From: Nemania diffusa
Lineage: Eukaryota > Ascomycota > Sordariomycetes > Xylariales > Xylariaceae
Assembly (NCBI GenBank): GCA_038501195.1
Contig: JBBPUQ010000008.1
Coordinates: forward strand, 910,001 to 974,000
Length of the DNA stretch: 64,000 nt
Direction: 5' to 3'
The notes below the pieces were generated by a model. That model was not told the origin of the DNA and did no database searches. It worked only from the letters and a program-made list of their open reading frames with translations. The translations under genes and the position numbers were made by a program. Each line of letters starts with the position of its first letter. Positions within the stretch are counted from its first letter, which is position 1. Shown piece after piece: positions 23,301 through 34,539 of the stretch.

Positions 23301-26300
23301 GACAGAATATCTCGTTATTTGTCCCCATTGTCTTGGCATTCAACACCCAATTCATCCGCCTCGGCGCTCTCCTCCGTCCTATATACATCTGATGTTTACT
23401 AATATTTCGGCGCAAACTACTCTGCTCTACCTCCTCCCATTAGATCAGTGCAAGTTCCGTCAACTAGGCAGTGATGTCAATACGGTGAATAGTAGACTAG
23501 AATTGGAACTTCACAAATAATTATGGACTCGTTAATCAACAACATAGCTATCGCAGCGGAATGAGAAGGCGGGTGCTGTTCGCTCGTTTTCCCTCCAGGC
23601 TCTGTAGCTCCAACTACACCGAATTCCCGCACGGATGGTAGATTACCTACTTAGGTAGAGATGTGTCTGTCAAGGTAAGTACACCTATCGTTCTATCTGT
23701 CCCCGAGATCTCCTCGGAACGGATAAAGTCGAGAGGTCTGAGTGAGGGCGGCCATTCAGTGCCTGGACGAGAATAGGTACCTTGGTATTCATCTTGCTTC
23801 TAGAATACCCGCCAGATGCTAGGTACCTTGTCAGGCATTGTCAGTGCATGCAGACGCATATAATGCGCGGAACGTGACACTTACAAATGTGCCAGTAACG
23901 GGATTTGACTCGGCGAGAAACAAGATGCTCCAACACGTCATATTCGCGCCATTGAACGAACAGCTGGACACATGTACGCACGAGGGCTCAGGCCTCGCTG
24001 CAATACGAAATCAATACAGTATATACTCCGCACTCCAACCTCGCGCTGTATGCTCCAACAATCGGGAACCTTCACCCACTCGATCGTATGGTTAGGTGTC
24101 TAGGTATGTAGCTGAATTGAACGAAGGTGTATTTTATGTCGAATATTGCCCCCATTTCTTTTTCTCATCTCAATTTCTCACTCTTGATCTATTTACGCCA
24201 AAATGGGGGCTGTGGTAAATCTCTGGTACAAAAGCGGCTAAGATGTTTTGTCTAGATAGCGTCGTCTCTTTTTCACTATCATCGGAAACTATTGAACTGG
24301 GGAGGCAACCTTCCGTCTTCCTTCTCTCAACCTAGGTGCGATCCACAATATTTCAAGCTTTGCACGTGCGCTATCGACCCCATGGGAGCGTGCAGACAGC
24401 CCATCTGATACCAAGCAAAAAAAGCCTGGTTCGTCTGAGCTGTCACCGACGACCTGCTGTGCGCAGTACTTACTGTGTTTATTTATTATCCGGGATTTTG
24501 CCCTGGCAGCGTGGTAGCATACATATATTGTTCAGCTCTGCTCATATCGGTAAGGTCACCCGCGCTGTGGCCTGGGTTAAATAAAACTTGCTGGTCCTGC
24601 GGCTGGTTGATGTCACTCATGCGGTGAAGTCAGCCACTCGCTCTCTAGCCAGACTTATTACCCCCACAACATGTTTCTTTTTCTTATTGATTAATGCCGT
24701 ACAATACATCAACTCGTCTACCTGGGTAGATAGCGTAACATAGTAGTTGGATGACGGAGCAAGGCCGGACAAGCATTCGAGTTGGACACCTAGATGATAC
24801 CTATAGAAATTTTATCTAGGTCGGAGTTCAAAGATGCATATATGAAATGAAGCCCATGAAATCGAATAATCGCTCAATGTTTGTCGAGCCGAAGAAGGTT
24901 AGAGGTAATAAATAGATCAGGGCGATAATGTCTCTTTCCCGCCAAGTAATCAATGATTGGCTCTCCCCGCCACCCCACACTTTCCAGGAGCCCGTTTTTC
25001 TCCAATGCGGAGATGAGAGATGGGATTTATGGGGTCCAAATAAGACAACTGGTCAGTGTGGCATGCAGCATGTACCAACCCCTCGTCCCATGTAGGGCCC
25101 AGGCAGAGTGATATCGAATGCCATTTTGTGCAACTTTCGCCTCAAGGGGGGTTTTAGTACATACCTTAGGCATGGACTCATATTATTCCAAGGTAAGTTA
25201 AAATATATGCATGATCTACCTATATGCCGTAAGATGTAAGTCATGTTTATCTATATGTACCAAGTAGGCATGTAGGCAAGCATCTGCTAGGTATTATAAG
25301 GTTGGCGTGTACTTGCCTACGCCGCTCGGTACCCAGGCCCCGGGAGATTCATTGTTATTGCATGTAGGTACATACCTAGTACTAAACAGAAAAATTCCCG
25401 GCCGCTTGATTGGCCATCGGCTCCTACTTTACCCCGGGTTGTTTCCTGCTATCCAATGCCCCCCGCCCCAATAACCCCCAGGTCTGCCCCGGGCTTCCAG
25501 GCCGCCCACCCCCATCTCCGCATTTTCTCTCCTCATCGCTCCTCACTCAAGCTCTCCAACCCCGAAATTCATTCAAACCCCATTGTCATATCCTCCTCGG
25601 TCTCATTCTCACAAGCCTCCTCCCTGCATCGAGCGATAGCCACGAAAACCACACGCTCTCTCATTTTGTTCCAAGTTGCGCAATTCTCATGTGCTTGCAT
25701 TTATTCGTATGCTTACCCCCGTGCTCAATTACCATTCGCCGCCACACAGCTCTGAAGCCTGCCTATCTTAATCTGATCTCCGCCGACTTGGATGGGCCTA
25801 ACAAGTCGGAGAAGCAGCACATTCGCAACCTGATCTCCACACGTCTTTCATCACTTCTGTTACTTGTATCTGCTCCTCCGCTTTATGCCCACCAATAACT
25901 CGCCCATCCACACGTTTTCTTACCGGATAATCACCGCTCATTGTCTTTGTGCTACACTCGGAACGTGTCCGTCGCCTTCTCCCCACTGCCGCAGCCGTAG
26001 CCTTGCTGCTGTTGCTGCTGTTGCTACTGCTGCTTCTACTACTGGTGCTAGTGCTGCTACTACAACAACTATTGCTCTTGCTGGGGGCCGTCCGACGTTC
26101 CAAGCCTCAGCCCTACTGTGTCTACCCGCCGGTGGCCCTTAGTCTGATCCCATCTCTGGCAATTCCCTACTAGGTTCGGCGCCCTTTGATCGTGAAGCAG
26201 TGATCCTCGCCCCGGGGAGAGGTGTGCAGGTGCTTTGATGTGGTGGGCAACGGCCATTGTTGCGTCAGTTGCCGAACGAGCCCACAGCCGACTAATACAT

Positions 26301-26526
26301 CCTCCTTTTCCGTCCACTGCCACCACCCTCATGAATTCATCCATCAATCGTTCACCCCCGCAAGGCATTCCTCTTTCCGGCATAAAGTCTTGGCTTTTGG
26401 TTGTCGACCCGTCTCTTCTCGCCCCACTTCTAGGTGCTGCGTGACTACTTTCTGCATTACAGCCATAGTCGTATACAGGGTCTTCGACGCTCGAGCCAAT
26501 CTTGACTCTTTAGAGTCACTTCTCCA
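20388..26526. other. Six-kilobase gene-poor spacer between divergent promoters
   Basis: This separates the minus-strand GH55 gene from the plus-strand zinc-finger regulator. I found no supported exon chain on either strand. Open frames at 20470-21024, 22427-22832 and 23838-24095 are short and have shadow frames of similar length. The TACCTA/TAGGTA motif is frequent at 21660-21990. The right end, about 25440-26526, is a C/T-rich probable 5' leader with a CTG-type triplet run. A non-coding transcript is possible but cannot be shown from sequence alone. Confidence 0.5.
26003..26080 (+). repeat. Imperfect CTG/TTG/CTA triplet repeat in leader of zinc-finger gene
   Basis: About 78 bases consist of CTG, TTG and CTA triplets with interruptions, 450-520 bases upstream of the regulator's ATG. 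It may lie in the 5' untranslated region and would be a length-variable microsatellite. Confidence 0.7.
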
Positions 26527-29500
26527 ATGCAGTCCCGGCCATCCATAGAGGGCACGGTTGTCCCCGGCACTACCGACGAGAATGTCGAGGGGAAGCAGCA
26601 GAAGCCCAAGACCCTACCATGCAAGTTTTGCGACAAACGCTTTAGGTAGGATGACTGCAATCTTCATCTCCAACTCCCGTTCATAATATAGCTCACACGG
26701 CAATCCCCCTATTTAGGCGTGTGGAGCATGTTCAACGACATGAGAGAACTCATACTAAAGAAAAACCCTTCTCTTGCGGTTGGGCTCGATGTGGAAAGAC
26801 ATTTGGTCGCAGGTTAGTATTCTTCGCCTGCCGCTGTAATCTCCGTTCCTCCTCACCCTATCTTCCTCCGTTGGCCGCGACTGGTCTATGCCACAGGACC
26901 CCGGTACTCCGCAGAACGCTTCTTTCCCCCCCAAGTCTTTGCATACGGGGATGGCTTCTAATTCATCTCTATCTCTTTAAACTGTGCCTCGACTACAACG
27001 CCCCTCATCGTTAAAGGTGATAATGCTTATATGGACATCAGAGATCTTCTAGTTCGTCACGAGAAGCTCGTTCACTTGAATGAAGGCTCGAACAAAGATG
27101 GCAACCGGCCGAGGAAACCCTCCACGGCGGGCGCCGCTACCCAACCACCACTACCGGGTGAGAACCACGTTGACTCGGAGATGATGGGTATGCCACGGCC
27201 TCATCCACAGCATTACCATTCTGATTCCATACAATCTTCGATGGCCGTGCCCGCCCTCCAGCCCGATCCGCGCATGCCTACGAGAGCGGCCGCATGCAAT
27301 TTAGACCTCTTGTCAGATGCGGCCACTCAAATCGCTTCGGCCAATGAAGTAAACGCCTTACAGCCTATGATTTCGGACCTGCCCCAGCCACCAAATTCCA
27401 TACCACGCATCAAGTCCTATGATGATGCTATGTCGTACGGCGATCGTGGGCGCGAGTCGGATGCTGGACCCATGTCGATAGGTCTCCCCGGCCAGACGGG
27501 GCTCTCTTCTGCTTTCGATGATTACAACTTGTTTATGGACGAGTTTGCAACGTCGTCGCATTTCCTCCCTCAGGTCTTTGAGGCTGATCAAGGTGTTGGC
27601 CTGTGGCCGCGTGGTGCCTTGTCGAAACCGTCTTCGCAGTTTCCATCAAGGTTTCCTTCGCTTGCACCTGATCCGCGCGAGCCGACTGATGGTACCCATA
27701 GGATGCACGATGAACCTAACAAGGCGGCTCCTATGAGGGTATCTGCGATGGATCATACAGTCATCAAGAACAGGTTGGACGAGTTCTCTACGGTCCTTCC
27801 CAATGATTTTGTGTTCCCCTCGCGCCATACCCTGACCCGATTTCTCGAAGGTTACGTTAGTGGTTTTCACGACCATCTACCCATCCTGCACCTCCCATCG
27901 CTCGTGCCTGCAGATATCGCACCAGAGTTGTTGCTAGCCATTCTCGCAGTCGGTGCTCAATATAGGTTCGAAAGCCACCGGTCAAATGCCCTATGGTATG
28001 CTGCAAGGGCTGTCGTGCTCGAACAGATTCGGCGCCGGCATAGTCACGAGATTCATGGGTTATTGCCAACGGCGGCAGCTTACAGCCCACACTCTACAAG
28101 ACCATCTCCAAGTCATGGCTTTAGACATTCATTTAGTTCGATGCAACAGGAGCGACCAATGACTCAAGATACTCATCGAGAGCCCTAGTAAGCATCATAC
28201 ATGAATTCCAAAATTCCACCCACTAACTTTTCGTCAAGCTCTCCAAATACTCCCCAATCTCGTATGGAGACAATTCAAGCACTCCTCTTGCTCTTTGCCG
28301 TGGGGCTATGGGGTGCGAAGGCTATTCTCCACGAGGCCATGTCTTTGCAAAGTCTCCTTGCTCTCTTAGTACGCGAGGAGGGGTTTCTATCCGAATCAAC
28401 CCAGACGGCAGATTGGGATGCTTGGGTTCGTATAGAAGGTGGAAATCGCACCAAGCTCATTGCTTATTGTTTCTTTAATCTATGCAGCATCGCCTACAAC
28501 CTGCCTCCTTTATTACTCACTTCAGAACTTAACTTATACCTGCCCCATTCGTCGAAACTATGGAGGGCTGAAACCGCGTGGCAATGGCAGGAAGCTCGTC
28601 ATTCCTTTCCAAGCATGGATATATTACTCCAAGATGCCTTCGGTCGATTATTCAGCCGCCCTCCGCAAGGACCACCGGCTTATATGTCCTCACTTGGGAA
28701 TTATGTTCTTATTCATGCGTTACTGCAGCATATTTTTCTACTGAAGCAGACGTCATTTACCTCTGTATCGTCTTTTGAAGCGCCCCGTGGATTACGACCA
28801 GACGACGTGGAGGAATGTTTACAGGCCCTCCGAATTTGGCAGATGAGCTTTGAACAGCACCAAGCACGGGTTGCGGAAGTTAATCCGCAGGGTGCGCCGG
28901 ACTCTTTTCCGGGAGGGCCGGTTGCCTACAATTCGACAGCGCTGTGGAGATTGGCCTCTATCCGATTGTACACCGATCTGAGTCCTAGTAGGACCCTCGA
29001 GACTCGAGATGCTGGCCAAATAGCGCAGGCGTTCTACGATGCACCATATCTAATCCGGAGTACGCGCTCAAACAGAGCCGTCCTGCAGGCAATCCACGCA
29101 TTGTCTATGCTTGTCAAGCTGGGTGTAAACTATGTGGCAAGAAGAAAATCGTCAGAATGGAGCATGCAGCACTCCCGTAAGTTCTAGCCCGTTTCAGTTG
29201 ATGCGAATGCCTAGTATTGATATATTCGTAGTATGTAATCTCGAGTGCGCTGTCCTCCTGTCGAAATGGCTCCTGACCCTGGCGTCAATTGGTCCAACCG
29301 ATGCTCCGCCATCGCCCGATGAACGGAGCTTACTCGAAATGCTGCGTCACATGTTGGATGAGACCGAATTTGCAGTGCCGATTGATCCGTCGCTTTCTGG
29401 GGGTGGGCCGGGTCATCCATCATCGAACATGGATATGACGATAAATGACAGCAATAAGCTACGCCAGTTAGCTGCTGCGGTGATTCGACTCTGGGCAGAG

Positions 29501-29635
29501 ACATTCAAAGGGTCGCATATTTTTGATATCGTTAAAGTAATCGGCATCGGCCTAGAGGGGTATGCCGACCTACTGGAGAAACCACGGGACCGCACGCCAT
29601 TAGGCAGGATAGGACCCAATTCTCGGCTTGCTTAA
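26527..29635 (+). CDS. C2H2 zinc-finger transcription factor with fungal-specific regulatory domain
   Basis: Five exons, 26527-26645, 26717-26812, 27042-28187, 28239-29176 and 29232-29635, give 900 residues with all phases consistent. Two C2H2 fingers occupy residues 32-83: C32, C35, H48, H52 and C60, C65, H78, H83, joined by the TKEKPF linker. Introns 1 and 2 interrupt one finger each. From about residue 330 the fungal_trans domain begins (FLEGYVSGFHDHLPILHLPS), with the core METIQALLLLFAVGLWGAKAI in exon 4 and a C-terminal regulatory tail. Such proteins bind DNA in the nucleus and control metabolic or developmental genes; the target set is unknown. Intron 3 ends in CAAG rather than CAG or TAG, yet only this choice keeps the conserved EPYSPNTPQSR segment. 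The long C/T-rich leader suggests regulated translation, though this is an inference. Confidence 0.9.
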
Positions 29636-30977
29636 AGAGAAGGTCATTGATGAATATTGAGTCTGTTTGAAACTGAATTTAACTAGGTTGATGCATTAGC
29701 GAGGTGTTGCGGCTGCCGTCTACTTTGTACTGAGTTATGTCACATTTCGACTAGTGTAGGCGGGATGGGTTTACGAGGCAACATTAAAAGTGCGAAATTT
29801 GTTCATAAGACTTCATTTACGATGGAAATGAATCATGCCACGATAGACTCAGACACAATATTGACACTTGGTCATCGTGATCTAATGTTGTAGCAGCTCA
29901 TGTAAATGATGGGTTTCTACATGGTCAACAGCACTCTGCACGTTCGTCTAGAATCTGGGGGTGTGGGGTAATTTTCATTTATATTGCTGCGTACTACCTA
30001 GCACTGCCGGTCGTATACCTACGTACGCGTCGTATACATGTATGGTGGGGGTGCATACCTAGGAGGTGAGGCTCTCCCGTACCTACCTATTCGTCTCTAT
30101 CATAGGAGTCCCCACCCGAATGCATTGGAATATAGTGGCATTCTGGCCCCGTGCATAGATGCCTCTGTTACGGATCTACCATGATACACGGCGGGAGTGT
30201 GCCGCGTGGTGCTGTACGCAGTCCACGCTGTTGACTGATACCCCAACTCATACATTCAGCCTAAATTTAATCGGGGCTATCTACTGGCGATGAAAAGCGA
30301 GATTAAGCATGTCACGTAGCTCGCGTAGATATGTTACCTCACCCTCTATCTCGTTTTCCCTAGACGCTAGATGCAGACGTCCCCAGTTATGTAATATGTT
30401 ACTAAGGCTTTAGTGAGTAGGGACGGGACCGAGAAATGGCATGTAATAAATGGGACAATAATTGCTGTATTTAGAACGGGATGCTAGCTGGCTATGCACG
30501 CGTATGATATGAAGTGTCTCACCAATCTCTCCCGACCACCGACTTCCATACACACTATATACTGACTGCGCGATGAAATAAAGAAGACGTAAGTGAGCGG
30601 GTTGGATGTTTCATTTTTGACTGCTATGACATCAATATCATATTATTTGAACACCCCTCAGAGTAGGAAGCAAATCGTATACTGAAACTGTCAGGGCGAG
30701 CAAGCTCGTATTGTGATTAACTTGGTCGCCCACAATATGCGCGGGGGGGTTTCCCGTAGCGGAACTTAATTCTTAAATATGGTATATGGAAACAAATTTC
30801 AAGGCATCTTAGTTTACAAAGGCACCGCAGAGAATCATTCTTAGCTATTCGGGAACTTATATAAGCAAACGAATATAGCGCGTCGGATTATAAGTAGTTG
30901 ATGAGATGAGCTCACCAATCTCTGGAATCTATCTAGATATGTACCTAGATAGATAATCTACAAATAATTTTAGTATA
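29636..30977. other. Spacer left of the transposon
   Basis: The interval is the 3' flank of the zinc-finger gene and contains no supported coding region. AT-rich stretches and a TACCTA-motif group near 30000-30090 are visible. Confidence 0.5.
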
Positions 30978-31126
30978 CTAGAGGGTCCACCTATGGAGCA
31001 CCCTCTTCGCTTACGCTCAGAGGGTCCCAAAAATCATAACCAACCCAATAATCATAGACACCCCTCCGTCAGCCGACCACCAAATTTACTAGTAAAATTG
31101 ACTTTTTGGTGTCAAAACGCGTTTTT
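30978..31126 (+). repeat. Left terminal inverted repeat, 149 bp
   Basis: This is identical to the reverse complement of 31841-31989. Within its first 50 bases the box AGAGGGT(CC) appears three times: forward at 30980-30988, reversed at 31000-31006 and forward at 31019-31027. These are candidate transposase-binding sites. Inverted similarity continues imperfectly inward to about 31150. Confidence 0.93.
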
Positions 31127-31840
31127 TTGCAACAGCAATACTCAACCACTTTAATTCTAACTGCTTGAGTACTTGGTTTGTATAAAATAATAACCAAAAT
31201 AAAGCTTTGTACAGACTCAATTATAGCTCTACTGCCTTGCACAGGTCTGTACAGGTCTGTACACCTATACAGCAGTATTGCCTAAGAAATAAGTGAAAAT
31301 GAAGCTATATGCGCGGTCGCAACCTCTTGTACGCCCGTACCATGGCTTCCAGTACGTTCATATCATTGCTACAGTATTGGTCTATTAGGTCATGTATATA
31401 TTGAAGCCCTTGAGGCCCTTGAAGCCTTTGAATTGAAGCTTTTGAACAGACGTACAAGCTGGTATAGCCACAACTTACACCTAGTTACTTTATGTAATCA
31501 ACATATATTTACACACATATTACCTACATACACACAACGTTCACACAACGTTTACATAACAGCATATAGCGATAGATAAAAAACAACCTGACAGCTGTGA
31601 AGTAGGCTATACAGCTAAGCTACAGTTCTAGTTTCAAATCAAAGGACTCGAGAGAAGGCTGTTTGTTCGCAGGTCCAAAAGGTAGCAGTTTAGGTGTAAA
31701 AAAGAGGTATAGGCGTACAGACCTGTCTAAGGCAGTAGGGCTTTATTTGAGCTCAAAAACGCGTTTATTGCAGTCAATTCTTACAATATAACAACTTGCA
31801 AGCTAGCTAGATTACAGGTGGTTGAGTGTTGCCGTCGCAG

Positions 31841-31989
31841 AAAAACGCGTTTTGACACCAAAAAGTCAATTTTACTAGTAAATTTGGTGGTCGGCTGACG
31901 GAGGGGTGTCTATGATTATTGGGTTGGTTATGATTTTTGGGACCCTCTGAGCGTAAGCGAAGAGGGTGCTCCATAGGTGGACCCTCTAG
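31841..31989 (-). repeat. Right terminal inverted repeat, 149 bp
   Basis: This is the exact mirror of 30978-31126, carrying the same three AGAGGGT boxes in opposite orientation. The next inner bases are GC-richer than their left-end counterparts, differing by transitions only. Confidence 0.93.
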
Positions 31990-32047
31990 TAGGTACCTAG
32001 GTATATTCTAGTCTATAATAGGATTAGCTATAGTAGGTTCGCTCTAT

Positions 32048-32057
32048 ATCACGTGAT
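32048..32057. promoter_or_regulatory. ATCACGTGAT palindrome (E-box) upstream of DUF2461 gene
   Basis: A perfect 10-base palindrome containing CACGTG lies about 145 bases upstream of the ATG at 32201 and 60 bases to the right of the transposon. TCACGTGA is the classic Cbf1/bHLH site of fungi. Function is inferred from position and symmetry. Confidence 0.45.
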
Positions 32058-32200
32058 AGCGCGTAGCAATCCCGTTTCATCTCCACTTCACTCCATGCCG
32101 GATAGTACAGCGCGTCAGCTTTACTGGATCTTCCATCATCTACTCGTAGCTAAATTTACTTGACATAAGGCAAAGTGCAACGCCTGATTAAAGCACTGAA

Positions 32201-34203
32201 ATGGCTCCTAAAAAGCGCAATTTGGACGCGGTGGAAACCCCACAATCCGGATCCCGTCGCCGGTCTACCCGTCTTAGTTCTACTGTGAAAAAGAGCTCAT
32301 ATTTCGCAAACGAGGATGACGTAGATGACTCTGACGAAGATGGACCTCCGCCGCGTAAAACGACCAAGACTGGCGCGAATGCATCGCGCTCCAAGCCGAG
32401 ACCTCAAACCCCCGTCTCGGATGATGAAGATCAGTATGAGGATGAAGACGTAGATGAAGAGGAGGAGGGTGACAGCGACGCTTTTGACGAAGATGATGAT
32501 TCCGTGACACCACCGCCGCCTAAATCTGCAAAGCAGGGGCGCGGCCGGCCAGTTAAAGGGTCAAGCGCACAGTCCCAGGCAGGAAGAAAACAAGCGCAGA
32601 CGCTCAAAAGTGCAAGTAAGCCAGGCTCTAGCGCAAAGAAAGGCAGGCCGTCTGCAAATACGAAGCAGACATCCCCGAGTGCGAACCGGAGTAAACATAA
32701 GACTCATAAGAGTAACGAAGACGATGACGAAGATAATGTGGATGACAATGACGACGACGACGATGAACCAATGGTCACCCTCATTCATCTCCCGAAGCTC
32801 CGCGACACTGACGGCGTCGAGTATGAGGACACGAAAGTACACCCAAATACTTTCCTTTTCTTGGGTGACCTGAAAGCAAATAATAAACGGAGCTGGTTGA
32901 AGTGTAAGTTGAGAACTCATCAACATACTTCGACTTAGCGTACCACATCCGATTTCCCATTTTCAACCACGAAGTGTTGTTCATTTGATCATATACGTCC
33001 TTACATGTATATCAATTTTTCTGCCTGTCGAATGACAAATGTAAAGTTAGTTTGGCTAATAATGAGCACTGACCTGTGAAAAATGCAGTACACGACCCAG
33101 AGTACCGACGTTCACTAAAAGATTGGGAATCCTTCGTCGAGACGCTAACACAGAAGATCATCGCGGCCGATGAGACGATACCAGAATTGCCGCTCAAAGA
33201 TGTCATATTTCGCATCTATCGCGACATTCGCTTCAGCAAAGACCAAACTCCATATAAGGTAAGAAACACCCGCTACCTAGCACAATGGCAACCACAATGC
33301 TACTATTAGAGAATGCAACTGATATTCTATGAGATATAGCCTCACTATTCTGCAGCCTGGTGAGTGCAGTTCACCTCTGTCTTCCCCCCCGCTCCTACTT
33401 AAATCACATTGTTCTTCCTGAGAAAACATCACTCTGCTCTGACGACTTGATGCATAATTACCTATTCAGATATGTACATAACTTTGACTTATATTCGCTA
33501 ATTCTATTCTCTTCGCTCTACATAGGTCGCGCACAGGTCGCAAGGGCCCTTACGCCTGCTACTACGTACACATAGAGCCAGGGCACTGCCTCGTAGGCGG
33601 TGGGTTATGGCAACCCGAGGCGTCAGCCTTGGCCAAACTGCGCGCCAGCGTCGACGAGCGACCTCATCGCATCCGACGTGTACTTACGGACCCCGAGTTT
33701 GTCCGCAACTTCCTCCCCAATGCCGTCGGCAAGAAAGAGGATAAGATCCTCAAGGCGTTCGCCGATAAAAACCAGGAGAATGCGTTGAAGACCAAGCCAA
33801 AGGTCGGTTAATTATCGTTATGCTTATATATCTATGTTAATTCGAGTTGTCGCACTTTCATCATAGCCATGAGGAGGAACTTATCGAACAAGCGGGACTA
33901 ATGATCTATTTTTAACAGGGCTTTAATCCAGACCATCGCGACATTCAGCTCTTGAAGCTGCGCAATTACACCGCTGGTTGCCAGATACCCGATGAGGATC
34001 TGCGAGGCGACGATGCACAGGAGAAAATTATGAATATTATTCGGGCTATGGTGCCGTTTATTACCTTTTTGAATAACGTCGTCATGCCAGATCCAGGCGT
34101 GGACAGCGACTCCGAGGAGGAGGAGAATGGAGACGAGCAAGATGCAGACGACGGAGATGAGGAAGACGAGGAAGATGACGAAGATGACGAAGATGACGAA
34201 TGA
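32201..34203 (+). CDS. DUF2461 (TIGR02453) family nuclear-type protein
   Basis: Five exons, 32201-32903, 33089-33258, 33340-33359, 33526-33802 and 33919-34203, give 484 residues. Exon 3 is only 20 bases and encodes PHYSAAW in the conserved TPYK-x-HFSAAWSRTGRKGPYACYY motif, so it is certain from conservation. The DUF2461 domain runs from about residue 205 to 400 (LGDLKANNKRSWL, FRIYRDIRFSKDQTPYK, YVHIEPG, VGGGLW, FNPDHRDIQLLKLRNY). The first 200 residues are basic and acidic low complexity (KKRNLD, RRRSTR, then Asp/Glu runs), suggesting nuclear localisation, and the last 35 residues are almost all acidic. The biochemical function of the family is not known. A donor reading GTCGGT after exon 4 is unusual but preserves phase and the conserved join. 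Confidence 0.9.
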
Positions 34204-34539
34204 GCTCGAAACTTATAGCAGTTAGTTATGTTGAATATTGCGGCGGTGCTAGTGCCACTTGGCACGTTCTTTTTATTTCAATTCGTTTTCGGTTGGATTA
34301 CCGTGTAGGCTATATATGTAAAGAAAAATCCTTAGTAAGGAGATCGTGTATTGGAAGGATCACTAGGACAGAGTTATACTACTCTTTTGGCACTAATTGA
34401 AGCTATTTTGGCGAGGGATCTGGTAGTTTGGGCGCCCACCTGTTCAGAACTCCTCTAACCTACTTGATAACTCTCTCTTAAGTTCATATTATATACCGCC
34501 GTCCTATATACAATATCTTCATAATTCCCTAAGCAGATT

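Larger units (their letters stand above)
30978..31989. mobile_element. Non-autonomous TIR DNA transposon, likely Tc1/mariner-pogo type
   Basis: The 1012 bp unit begins CTAGAGGGTCCACC and ends with its reverse complement, and a TA dinucleotide flanks both ends (30976-30977 and 31990-31991), as in a Tc1/mariner-like TA target duplication. The two ends are identical inverted repeats of 149 bp. The interior of about 714 bp carries no transposase frame, so it must be mobilised by an enzyme encoded elsewhere. Long inverted ends and a short non-coding middle fit a large MITE or foldback element. Perfect end identity points to a recent insertion or strong end conservation. Assignment to the mariner/pogo group rests only on the TA flank. 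Confidence 0.9.

Noticed and set aside
31127..31840. Search for a transposase inside the TIR element
   Set aside because: Stops occur in all frames and no DDE/D motif was seen, so the element is non-autonomous.
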